From Bog-473 sp963787485 (GTDB taxonomy: Bacteria; Actinomycetota; Acidimicrobiia; Acidimicrobiales; RAAP-2), in assembly GCA_963787485.1 (NCBI GenBank), contig CAWBDF010000005.1, positions 169,349-233,348 of the forward strand: a stretch of DNA of 64,000 bases, given 5' to 3'. Of this stretch, positions 25,374 through 34,421 are shown piece after piece. The position numbers and the translations under genes were made by a program. The notes beneath the pieces are model-generated. The model had not been told where the DNA came from and did no database searches. It worked only from the letters and a program-made list of their open reading frames with translations. Numbering within the stretch: the first letter of the stretch is position 1; every line of letters begins with the position of its first letter.

Positions 25374-26798
25374 TCATCCCAGGGCGAGATCCTGCAGGGC
25401 GGCGCGCGCCGCTCCGAGTCCGCACATCCCGTGGACCCCCCCGCCGGGTGGCGTGGCGGCCGAACAGAGGTACACACCCTGGAGGGCCGTGCGGTACGGG
25501 TTCCAGCGCGGAGTGGGGCGAAGGACCACCTGGCGGAGCGTGGCGGCGCCGGCGTTGATGTCCCCACCGACGTAGCTGGGATTGTGCCGCTCGGTGGCCG
25601 CCGCCGTCGACGTGCACCGGCCGATGACCAGGTCGCGGAATCCGGGTGCGAACCGTTCGATCTGCCCCTCCATCCGATCGGTCATGTCCACGTCCGATCC
25701 GTTGGGAACATGACAGTACGCCCACAGCGTGTGTCGGCCGGCCGGGGCGCGGGTCGGGTCGACGACACAGGGTTGCGTGACAATGCAGTACGGCCGGTCG
25801 GGGTGACGTCCGGCGTTGACGTCCGCCTCGCTGCGCGCCACCTCCTCGAACGCGCCGCCGAGGTGGAGGGTGACCGCATGGCGACAGCCCTCGGCCCGCC
25901 AGGGCACGGGCCCGCTGAGCGCCCAGTCGACCTTGCAGACTCCGGGCCCGTAGCGGTACCGGGACAAGGCACGGGCGTACCGGTCGGGAAGCTGATCGCC
26001 GGCCATCTCCAGTAGCTGTCGCGGCGTGACGTCGAGCACGGTCGCGTCGGCAGGTGGCAGGTCGTGCAGGCTCTTCACGAACGTGCCCGTCTCAATCCTC
26101 ACCCCGAGCGAACTCAGCTCCTCAACGATCGCGCGCACGATGGCGCCGCTCCCTCCCTCGACGACGGGCCACCCGTATCGATGAGCGAGAGCGGTGAAGA
26201 GCCGGGGGAAGACGCCCGAGAGCGGCGCCGTGAGTGGCAGCATGGAGTGGGCAGCGGTGCCGGCCACGAGCGCTCGGCCCTCCTCGGTGTGGAAGTGGTC
26301 GGCCAGGCGCGAGGCGGAAGACAGGCCGCGCACGCCGAAGGCCGCAGCGGCGAGCGGATGCGCGGGCAGCGAGCGCATCGACCCCAGGAAGGCCGGGAGG
26401 ACGGCGTCGAGGTTCCGGACGAGCGGCGCAACGAGCCGTGTATAGGTGCCCTGGTCTGAATGCAACGATCGGGCGACCTCCTCCACGCTCGCCCCGACGC
26501 AGACGGCCCGATCCCCGTCGAGGGGATGGGCGAAGGCCACGGTCGGGGTGAGCAGTCGCAGGCCGTGTCCGCTCAGATCGACCGCGGAGAAGGCCGGTGA
26601 GGCCATCAGGAGCGGGTGGACGGCGGAGCACACGTCGTGATGGAACCCTGGGAGGGTCAGTTGCGCCGTCCGGCACCCTCCACCCGGCGTTTCGGAGCCC
26701 TCGTAGACGTCGACCTTCAACCCGGCTCGCGCCAGGACCAGCGCGGCGAGGAGCCCATTGGGACCGCTGCCGACGACGACCGCCTCCGCTCGGCTCAC
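25374..26798 (-). CDS. Phytoene-desaturase-like FAD oxidoreductase (PYROXD2-type)
   Basis: A 474-residue NAD(P)/FAD enzyme. The dinucleotide fold is AVVVGSGPNGLLAALVLARA, followed by VYEGSETPGGGCRT. The C-terminal FAD motif is GVYLCSAATPPGGGVHGMCG. It resembles the CrtI-related PYROXD2 group rather than true carotenoid desaturases; no carotenoid genes are nearby, so the substrate is unknown. It starts with GTG eight bases after the stop of the metallo-beta-lactamase-fold gene and probably shares its operon. Confidence 0.85.
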   Translation of the reverse strand: MSRAEAVVVGSGPNGLLAALVLARAGLKVDVYEGSETPGGGCRTAQLTLPGFHHDVCSAVHPLLMASPAFSAVDLSGHGLRLLTPTVAFAHPLDGDRAVCVGASVEEVARSLHSDQGTYTRLVAPLVRNLDAVLPAFLGSMRSLPAHPLAAAAFGVRGLSSASRLADHFHTEEGRALVAGTAAHSMLPLTAPLSGVFPRLFTALAHRYGWPVVEGGSGAIVRAIVEELSSLGVRIETGTFVKSLHDLPPADATVLDVTPRQLLEMAGDQLPDRYARALSRYRYGPGVCKVDWALSGPVPWRAEGCRHAVTLHLGGAFEEVARSEADVNAGRHPDRPYCIVTQPCVVDPTRAPAGRHTLWAYCHVPNGSDVDMTDRMEGQIERFAPGFRDLVIGRCTSTAAATERHNPSYVGGDINAGAATLRQVVLRPTPRWNPYRTALQGVYLCSAATPPGGGVHGMCGLGAARAALQDLALG

Positions 26799-26805
26799 CG
26801 ACCTG

Positions 26806-27655
26806 TCACGGGTCCACCGTGGTCCCCTCCTCGGCCGCGACTACCGGGACGGGGCTCTCGGCGAACCGGTTGACGGTCTGTTCCACCTCGCGGTCGTCGC
26901 GTTCGGGTCGGTGATGGAACAGGGCCACGCGGCGGGCACCGGCGACGACGGCAAGGCCCACGGCGTACTCGGCAGCGGCGTGTCCGAACGAGCCTTCTGC
27001 CGCCACCTCCTCGGCGCGGAGGTGGGAATCGTGGATGAGGAGGTCGACGTCGCGCGCCAGATCGACGGCAGACCTCGTGGTACTCGCCGATGCCGTCGGG
27101 TCCGTCTCCCAGGGCGGTCGGACAGTGGTCGGGGATGTACGCGATGGTCGACCGGCCGTCGCTGACCCGGAACCCCACCGTGCGGCCGCCCTTGTGGGGC
27201 ACGTCGCGGGCGAGAACGACGAAACCTTGGGCGTCGAAGCTCCCCTCAGGCAGGCACCCGAATCGCCACGTCCCGCGCAGCTGGGAAGGTTCGATGGGGA
27301 AGAAGGGCGGCGACATCATGCGGGACAGGAGAGCCTCGGGGTCGTCGGCGCCCTCGTCGCCCGGGAGCAGGAGCGTGACGTCGGAGTCGGGCCGGTCGCC
27401 GGCGGTGAAGAACGGAAGCCCCTGCACGTGGTCCCAGTGCAGGTGCGTCAGGAGCATCGTGCCCCGGAACGGTGCATCCCCGAGGAGGTCCGACAGTCGG
27501 CGGAGACCCGTACCGGCATCGAGGACGAGTGTGGGAGCCGTCGTCGTGTTGTCATGGTGTGTGAGCGCGACGCACGAGGTGTGTCCGCCGAAGCGGACGT
27601 ACTCGGGACCCGGGGCCGGCGTCGACCCCCGGGTCCCGCAGAAGTGGACGCGCAC
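26806..27655 (-). CDS. Metallo-beta-lactamase-fold hydrolase, reading frame broken
   Basis: Starting with GTG at 27655 the frame reads VRVHFCGTRGSTPAPGPEYV, then LVLDAGTGLRRL and the metal motif LLTHLHWDHVQGLPFF, followed by VPHKGGRTVGFR. After GIGEYHE, near 27072, the frame is lost; skipping one base restores AVDLARDVDLLIHDSHLRAE, then SFGHAAAEYAVGLAVVAGAR and VALFHHRPERDD, exactly the family's C-terminal block with its metal-ligand Asp and His. So the gene needs a +1 correction. Either a sequencing error or a recent mutation is possible. It resembles the PhnP/RNase Z-like MBL hydrolases. It lies four bases downstream of the cNMP-domain gene and upstream of the FAD enzyme. Confidence 0.78.
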
Positions 27656-27659
27656 GGGA

Positions 27660-28682
27660 TCAGTCTCGCGCTGCGTCCTCGCGGCGATGGCCCGTCGCGA
27701 GCTCCTCGAGGTCGGCACGACTGAGGAGCTCGGCGTCGAACAGTGCCAACCGGCACGGCGTGACCGCCACGTTGGTCGACGTGCGACGCCCGCCTTCGAG
27801 GTGCGCCCGCTCGCCCAAGAGCGCGCCCGGCCCGTACTCGGCCAACCGCTCGCCGCCCCGCTCGACCCGTACGATCCCGTCCAGGACGAGCATGACGTCG
27901 CTACCGGGCTGCCCCTCTTCGAACAGGACGGTTCCCGCCGGGTGCTTCTCGACGCGTTTCTTCCCGCCTCCCTGCATCACCTGGGCCGAGAGCGACGATT
28001 CGAGCGCCGTTTCGACCGCGGCGACCAGCGCCTCGGAATCCTCGTCGCCCCACGGACTGTGCTTGCCGAACGACTTGCGGTACCAGTCCTTGAAGTCGGT
28101 GAGGCCGGACTTGTGCGAAAGGACGTTGTCGGCGCCGTAGACCCAGTGCCGGGGGAACCGACTGGCCCCGATCAGCGCGTGCTCGGCTCGGCCGTCCGCA
28201 TGGAGGGTCAGGGACAGGGTGGTCCAGACGAGCGGCGCCTGCCATTGGACGAACGGCCGCCGGCGAACCCGTCGGGGAGCCGGCATCCCTGTGCGTCCGC
28301 CACAGGTCTGCACGAATCGAACCCAGCCGTCACCGCGTTCGGGCTCGCGTTGGATGTCGGGGAGTTGCACGGCCTGGAAGCGATGCGCCATCACGCCGAG
28401 CTTGACCAAGGTCGAGCCCATGAGGCCCCCACCCAGGTAGCCGCAGTCTGCGATGTGACCCGACCCGTCGACGGTGAGGAAGGCCCTGAGCTGGTTGGCG
28501 AACCGGAAGCGGTCATCGGCTTGGAGCTTCTGGACATCCATGCCCTCGGTGGGTGGCGGCGCGTCGTAGTGGGTGATGCCCGAGTCGAAAGCGAGGCGCT
28601 GGGCCCCTTCGATCGCCTCGGAGGGGATCCACGACAAGGAGGTGACCAGACCGTCGTGGCGAATGAGCGTCGGCGTCGTCAT
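27660..28682 (-). CDS. Protein with C-terminal cyclic-nucleotide-binding domain
   Basis: A 340-residue protein. The last 110 residues form a cNMP-binding beta-roll: VEKHPAGTVLFEEGQPGSDV, DGIVRVERGGERL and the phosphate-binding cassette GPGALLGERAHLEGGRRTST, with Glu and Arg in place to hold cyclic nucleotide. The first 220 residues are a soluble domain I do not recognise (WVYGADNVLSHKSGLTDFKD, DWYRKSFGKHSPWG). There is no DNA-binding helix-turn-helix, so it is not a CRP-type regulator. It is divergent from a response-regulator cyclase gene 131 bases away, suggesting a local second-messenger circuit. Confidence 0.8.
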   Translation of the reverse strand: MTTPTLIRHDGLVTSLSWIPSEAIEGAQRLAFDSGITHYDAPPPTEGMDVQKLQADDRFRFANQLRAFLTVDGSGHIADCGYLGGGLMGSTLVKLGVMAHRFQAVQLPDIQREPERGDGWVRFVQTCGGRTGMPAPRRVRRRPFVQWQAPLVWTTLSLTLHADGRAEHALIGASRFPRHWVYGADNVLSHKSGLTDFKDWYRKSFGKHSPWGDEDSEALVAAVETALESSLSAQVMQGGGKKRVEKHPAGTVLFEEGQPGSDVMLVLDGIVRVERGGERLAEYGPGALLGERAHLEGGRRTSTNVAVTPCRLALFDAELLSRADLEELATGHRREDAARD

Positions 28683-28813
28683 TGAGCCAGGGTGCACCCG
28701 GGCCGGACGAAAGACGAGTGTGGTGACAGCCCCTCACAGGTGTGCCTAGCACCACCGTTCTCGTGTGGGTTCCCACCTGGCCGGCGGGGCGTCGGTGTGA
28801 GAAGACTGTCCCG

Positions 28814-30176
28814 ATGGGCGACGCCACCGAAGAAACGGGCACAATCTCGGTCTTTCTGGCCGACGACAACCTCATCGTGCGCGAGGGGGTCCGGGCCCTG
28901 ATTGCGCGGCACGCGGACCTCCGCGTTGTCGGCGTCGCCGCAGACTACGACGAGGTCGTGCAGGGCACCACCGCGCTCGGCGCCACAGGTCTTGGTGACG
29001 GATATACGGATGCCACCGGATTTCAACCGGGAGGGGATCGACGCCGCGAAGGAGGTCCGCAAGCGGCATCCGGGCACCGGGGTGGTGATCTTGTCCCAGT
29101 ACGACGACCCCGAGTATGCCGTCTCGCTGCTGGCCGAGGGTTCGGCCGGATACGGCTACCTCCTGAAGGATCACATCGCGCAGGGCGACCAGTTGGTCGA
29201 CGCCATTCGCGCCGTGGCCAGTGGGGGCAACGCGCTCGACCCGGCCATCGTCGACGCACTGGTCCGCCCGGTGACCTCCGACGGCGGTCTGACGCCCGCC
29301 GAGGAGGAGCTGCTCGCCATGGTGGCCGAGGGCAAGCCGATCAAGGCCATCGCCGTCACCCGGGGTCTGCCTCCTGAGGCGGTCGACGCAGAGGTCGAAG
29401 CCATGTTCGTCAAGCTGGCCGAGGGGGTCTCGGCGGGAACGGAAGGCGCGCTGCAACGGTTGCGACTGTTGCACAAGGCGATCGTGGACAGGGAGGAGCA
29501 GGGAGAGACGCTGTCACGCTTGCTCCCAGGAGGCCTGGCGGAGAAGCTCAGGAGGGACGGACGGCACATCGGCGAGACGGAGAAGGTGATCGTGACGGTG
29601 CTCATGAGCGACATCCGGGGCTATTCGTCGATCGCCGAGCACGCCGACCCGAGCCAGCTGGCCGGCCAGCTGAACGCGGACCGAGCAGCCATGAACGAGG
29701 CCATCCTGGGCGAGAATGGCACGGTGATGCAGTTCGTGGGGGACGCCGTCATGGCGGTCTTCGGTGCGCCCTTCGCACAGGTGGACCACGCCGATCGGGC
29801 GGTGGCCGCCGCATCGGCCATGCACGAGAAGCAGGGCACGATCAACCGCCGCTGGCAGGACGAGGGGCTCCCGGCCTTCGGCCTCGGCCTCGGGCTCTCC
29901 ACCGGCGAGGCCGCTGCGGCGCTCCTCGGCTCGGAGGAGCGCCTCGAGTACACCTTGGTCGGCGACACGGTGAACCTGTCGCAACGGCTCCAACAGCTGG
30001 CCGAGGCGGGAGAGACGGTCGTGTCGCAGGCCACGGTCGAGGCCTGGCACACGACGCGCTCGACCGTGGCCCTCCCGCCGCAACTGGTCAAGGGTCGCGA
30101 GACCAGTGTCGTCGCCTACAAACTGGTGAATGATGCGTGTCGACCGTCAGGTCGCAGCGTGAGAGAGGAAAGTTGA
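28814..30176 (+). CDS. Response regulator fused to class III adenylate/guanylate cyclase (frame broken near 28985)
   Basis: From the ATG at 28814 the receiver domain begins ISVFLADDNLIVREGVRALI; near 28985 one base must be skipped to continue with VLVTDIRMPPDFNREGIDAA (phospho-acceptor Asp) and GYGYLLKDHIAQGDQL. A LuxR-like helical segment follows (LTPAEEELLAMVAEGKPIKA), degenerate in its recognition helix. The rest is a class III cyclase: VLMSDIRGYSSIAEHAD and FVGDAVMAVFGAPFA give both metal Asp residues, and YTLVGDTVNLSQRLQ gives the Asn and Arg of the active site. The Lys that usually contacts the purine just before the second motif is Gln (VMQFVGD). The ABC ATPase gene starts three bases later. 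Confidence 0.82.
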
Positions 30177-30178
30177 GC

Positions 30179-30891
30179 ATGGACGCTCTGGTCGTGGACA
30201 AGGTTCGCAAGACCTTCGAAGCGGAGAACGCGCCGGTCCGCGCGCGCTCCGCGGCGCCAACCTCGTCGTGGAATCGGGAGAATTCGTCGCCCTGATGGGA
30301 CCATCGGGCTGCGGGAAGTCGACCCTGCTCAACCTGGTGGCCGGTTTGGACGTGGCCGACGAGGGCACGATCACGGTGGCCGGCGAATTGGTCACGGGTC
30401 GTAGCGAGGACCAGCTGTCGCAATTGCGGCGACGTCACATCGGGATCGTCTTCCAGTTCTTCAATTTGTTGGAGGGGATGACGGTCCTCGAGAACGTGGC
30501 GTTGCCCGCGGTGATCGCGGGGCGCAAGCGGAAGGCGGCTGAGAGCCGTGCCCGGGATCTGCTCGACCTTCTCGGCATCGGTGACAAGGCGTCCACCGTG
30601 CCCGGGATGTTGTCAGGTGGACAGCGCCAACGGTTGGCCATCGCCCGTGCCCTGGCCAACGAACCCACGCTGCTCCTGGCCGACGAGCCGACCGGCGCTC
30701 TGGACTCAGAGGGTGGTCAGGAGGTCATTGAGCTCCTCAGCCGGTTGCATGCCGGAGGTCAGACGATCGTCTTGGTCACCCACGACGGAAACGTGGCCTC
30801 GGCGGCGGGGCGGATCGTGCGCATGCGCGACGGGAGGATCATCGCCGTTGATGACCCGGATCTCTCGCTGGCCGTCCCCGTCCAGTCCTAG
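30179..30891 (+). CDS. MacB/LolD-type ABC transporter ATPase (frame broken near 30244)
   Basis: An ABC ATPase of the type that pairs with FtsX-like permeases. From ATG 30179 the frame reads MDALVVDKVRKTFEAENAPV, then breaks in a CGCGCGCG run near 30244; removing two bases gives LRGANLVVESGEFVALMGPS. Motifs: Walker A GPSGCGKST, Q-loop FQFFNLL, signature LSGGQRQRLAIARAL, Walker B LLLADEPTGALD and LVTHD. The likely permease partner is the FtsX-type protein at 34422-36992, separated from it by four signalling genes. An intact enzyme is likely if the two-base excess is an error. Confidence 0.85.
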
Positions 30892-30903
30892 GAGGACGAC
30901 GTC

Positions 30904-33097
30904 GTGACCGTCGGCAGCGAGCTCGAGCTGGGGGTGGGCGATCAGACGATGGCCACGGCATCCGCCCCTCGATCGACGGCTGCCGGGCCGTTCCGACTCG
31001 TCCAGGTGGTCCTCTTCGCGCTGACCGTGGCGGGTGTCGTCGTGGGCCTGCGCGTGAGCGTCCCCGCCGGTACGGTCCCGGTCGAGTCCGTCGCCTTCGG
31101 CCTCACCCTCGTGTGGGCGCTGGTCGGCGTCGTCGACACCCGGGCCCGCGGGCGCCTCGGCTCGCGGGTTTCACCCTTCCACCTGCTGGCTGGGGTCGAC
31201 GCCTTCATGGCCATGGTGGCGCTGACCGCGGGACGCATGGCCGACTCTGCCCATCCGACGGGCGGGGCGCGCGACGTCGCCACGCTCTCGGCCGTCCTGG
31301 TCACCGCGGTCTCCTTCCACTTCCTGCTCGCTCTTCCCGACGGCAGGCTGCGTGACTCGTTTCGCCGCACGATGGCCGTGGCGGGGTATCTCGGGGCGCT
31401 CGGAACCGGGTGCGCCTTCGCCGCCACCGGTCAGCCCTTCACCGTGGCCGACGGGGCCATCAGCTGGGCCATCGCCGGAGTCTTCGCCATCGCACCGCTG
31501 CGGGCTCGATACCTCGGGGCCATCGGGTACCACCGCGAGCGGATGGAGTGGTTCGGCATCGGCGCCGCGCTCGACGGCGACCTTGGCTCTCGTGGCGAGC
31601 GTGTTGCACCTGCTCGTCGGGTGGCCGGCGTCGCTCGGCGCGGTGGCGGCGGGTGCCACGGTTCTCGTTCCCCTCGGACTGCTGGCCGGTGAGAGCAGGA
31701 AGCTGAGCCCCCACGGCAGCCGGGTCCTCGTACAGGTCCTGGCCGTGTTGGGATTCGTCGTGGTCGTCTCGGCGATCTACGTCGTCGTCGTCGTCGGGCT
31801 CGGCCACGCGCCCAAGACGACGGGCGACAAGGAGGCGCTCGCCCTGGCCATGGTGGCGTCGGGCGTCGCCGCGCTGATCTTCGTGCCGGTGCGGGAGCGC
31901 TTCGTCGAATCGGCGACCCGCTTCGTGTACGGGTCGAGGGAGGCCCCTGACGAGGTGCTGCGGACGTTCGGGAGCCGCTTGACCCGGGCCATTCCCATGG
32001 ACGAGCTGCTCCTCCAATTGGCCGAATCACTGCGCAAGACCATGGACCTCACGTCGGCCGAGGTGTACACGGGAAGCGGAGAGGTGCTCGATCGGACGGC
32101 CTCGGTGCCCGATCTCGGTCCGGGGTCGTTCGTCGTCTCGCCGCGTGAGCGCCCGGTCGTCACTCGCGCCGGGGTCTCGGGCACGGCGTGGGCCTCGGTC
32201 TGGCTCCCGTCGTTGCTGCTCGGGCGGGAGAACGAGCAAATCAGGGTGGCACCGGTCAGCCACGCGGGGGAGCTGCTGGGCCTCATTGTGGTGGAGCGAA
32301 CCCAGATGGCCAGCGCCTTCTCGGAGGACGACGACCGGGTGCTCTCGGATCTGGCCCGGCAGGTCGGGCTGGCCCTGCACAACTCGCAACTCGATACGGC
32401 CCTACAGACCACGCTCGACGAACTGCGCAAACAGGCGGAAGCGCTTCGAGAGTCACGGGCCCGGATCGTGGCCAGCGGGGACGCCGAGCGGCGCAAGGTC
32501 GAGCGGAACCTGCACGACGGTGCCCAGCAGCATCTGGTGGCATTGGCCGTCAACCTCCGTCTGACCAGGGACATCATCGTCGACGATCCTGACGCCGGTC
32601 TCGAGATGCTCGACCAGTTGGCCGGCGAGGTCCAAGAGACGATTCAAGAGCTCCGCGAGCTGGCCCATGGGATCTACCCGCCGTTGTTGGTCGACAGCGG
32701 ATTGGTGGAGGCGCTCCGGGCGGCGGCCAACCGCAATCCCCTGGCCGTGAACATCGTGACGGAGGGAATCGGACGCTACGGGTCCGAGACCGAGGCCGCG
32801 GTCTACTTCTGTTGTCTCGAGGCGCTGCAGAACGCGGCCAAGCACGCGACGGACGCCCGTGTGGAGGTACGGCTGTGGGAGGAGTCCGGAGGGCTCCTGT
32901 TCACGGTGTCCGACGACGGCCCCGGGTTCGACGTCGAGAAGGCACAGCGTGGGCACGGGTACGTGAACATGGCCGACCGCCTGGGCGCCATCGGCGGAAC
33001 GGTCAGATGGGAGTCCGAGATCGGAAAGGGATCGCAGGTGCGCGGTTCGGTGCCCCTGGTGGAGGCCTCGCCGGCCTCGCCGGCCTCGCCCGCCTGA
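30904..33097 (+). CDS. NarL-family membrane histidine kinase (frame broken near 31572)
   Basis: A GTG at 30904 with AGGAGG upstream opens an N-terminal membrane domain of several helices (VQVVLFALTVAGVVVGLRV, VAFGLTLVWALVGVV and others). Near 31572 one base must be skipped to continue into TLALVASVLHLLVGWPASLG and further helices, then a GAF-like domain (VAPVSHAGELLGLIVVERTQ), a HisKA_3 domain with the phospho-accepting His in VERNLHDGAQQHLVALAVNL, and an ATPase domain (LEALQNAAKHATDARVEV, SDDGPGFDVEKAQRGHGYVN). It sits between the ABC ATPase and two response regulators on the other strand, its probable partners. Confidence 0.85.
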
Positions 33098-33125
33098 ATG
33101 ACGTGCGGCTGACGTGCGGCCGGGC

Positions 33126-33518
33126 TCAGACGGAGACGAAGTCGTGTGCGTCGCGCCCCTCCCAGAGCCGCCGAAGCGTGTCTGCTCCGAGATGCTCCTT
33201 GTTGAGGTAGGCACGGGCTCCGCTGCTGGCCACCTCGGGGGGGAGGTCGGCGGCGTCGTACGTGGAACACAGGATCACCACGACGTCGGGATGCCGTGAC
33301 ACCATGGTGCGGGCCGCCTCAATGCCGTTCATCTCCGGCATGTTGATGTCCATCAGCACCAGGGCGGGTTTGAGCTCCTCCTCGAGGCTGACCGCGTCGC
33401 TCCCGTTGGCCGCCTCTCCCACCAGCTCGAACTCCGCCGCCCGCTTGAGCACCGCCTTCATGGCGGCCCGGAAGGGGGCCTGGTCGTCCACGATCAGGAC
33501 GGGGAGCTTGCCGCTCAT
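33126..33518 (-). CDS. Stand-alone receiver-domain response regulator
   Basis: A 130-residue CheY-like protein consisting only of a receiver: VLIVDDQAPFRAAMKAVLK, phospho-acceptor Asp in ALVLMDINMPEMNG, Thr-equivalent in VILCSTYDA and Lys in ARAYLNKEHLG. There is no output domain. It is convergent with the NarL-type kinase (29-base gap) and 69 bases downstream of a second regulator, which suggests it takes phosphate from the kinase or acts as a phosphate sink. Confidence 0.9.
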   Translation of the reverse strand: MSGKLPVLIVDDQAPFRAAMKAVLKRAAEFELVGEAANGSDAVSLEEELKPALVLMDINMPEMNGIEAARTMVSRHPDVVVILCSTYDAADLPPEVASSGARAYLNKEHLGADTLRRLWEGRDAHDFVSV

Positions 33519-33587
33519 TGCCTCATTCTCTCATGCCCGGCGGGCGGTCCACCGTGGTGCTGGCACCTCAGTCGCCCGGTGGTGGTG

Positions 33588-34262
33588 TCACCCGCCTCCG
33601 GGATCGCTCAGGTAGACGAGCACCGCCTTGACGCGTCGGTTCACGTCCCGTTCCTCGCTCAGCCCCAGCTTGGAGAAGATGGAGTTGGTGTGCTTCTCCA
33701 CGGCTCGCTCGGAGACCTGCAAGGTGGCCGCGATGGCCGCGTTGCTCTTGCCTTTGGCCATCTCGCCGAGGATTTCGGACTCCCGGGGCGTCAGCCAGGA
33801 GAGGTCCGACTTCCGTCGTGACGACTTGGCCTCAATGAGCTCGTCCACGATCTGCGGATCGATCATGGAGCCCGACTGCGCCACCGTGCGGATGGCCTGC
33901 GCCAGCTCGTCGGCCCCGGCCACCTGCTCCTTGAGGAGATAGGCCCGACCGGCGGAACCGGTCTCGAGCAGCGCCAGGGCGTACGACGGAGTCTTGTACT
34001 GGCTGAGGACGACCACCCCGACCTCTGGCTTGTTCTCCCGCAGCCATGACGCCGCCTGAATGCCCTCGTCGGTGCCGGTGGGGGGCATCCGGATGTCGGT
34101 CACCACGACGTCGGGGGACTCCTTCTCGATCAACTCGAGGAGTTGGGGAAGATCGGCGGCCCGGCCGACCAGATCGAAGTCGGGCTGGCCCTCGATGATG
34201 CGTGAGATGCCCTCCCTGAGGAGGGCATTGTCCTCCGCCAGGGCCACCTTGATGCTCGACAT
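33588..34262 (-). CDS. NarL/LuxR-type response regulator
   Basis: A 224-residue regulator: receiver with VALAEDNALLREGISRIIEG, phospho-acceptor Asp in VVVTDIRMPP, Lys in AYLLKEQVAG; then a LuxR helix-turn-helix, LTPRESEILGEMAKGKSNAA ... ERAVEKHTNSIFSKLGL. Its receiver is clearly the close relative of the receiver in the cyclase fusion at 28814 (shared VTDIRMPP, GVV(I/V)LSQY, GSAG and YLLK). The ATG at 34262 is the family start. It is divergent from the FtsX-type permease gene and a good candidate to control it. Confidence 0.92.
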   Translation of the reverse strand: MSSIKVALAEDNALLREGISRIIEGQPDFDLVGRAADLPQLLELIEKESPDVVVTDIRMPPTGTDEGIQAASWLRENKPEVGVVVLSQYKTPSYALALLETGSAGRAYLLKEQVAGADELAQAIRTVAQSGSMIDPQIVDELIEAKSSRRKSDLSWLTPRESEILGEMAKGKSNAAIAATLQVSERAVEKHTNSIFSKLGLSEERDVNRRVKAVLVYLSDPGGG

Positions 34263-34421
34263 GCGTGGGTACGGTAGCGCGGACGGCGAGGCCCACCCTC
34301 TTCGGAGCCCGGACGTGGTGGTGGCATCCCGCGTCGGCACCGGGTGGCACCCTTGGTCGGACAGCGGCCGCTCGGTGAGACTCAAAGCCGTGAGAGGGTT
34401 CTTTGACAGAGGATCAGCCCC

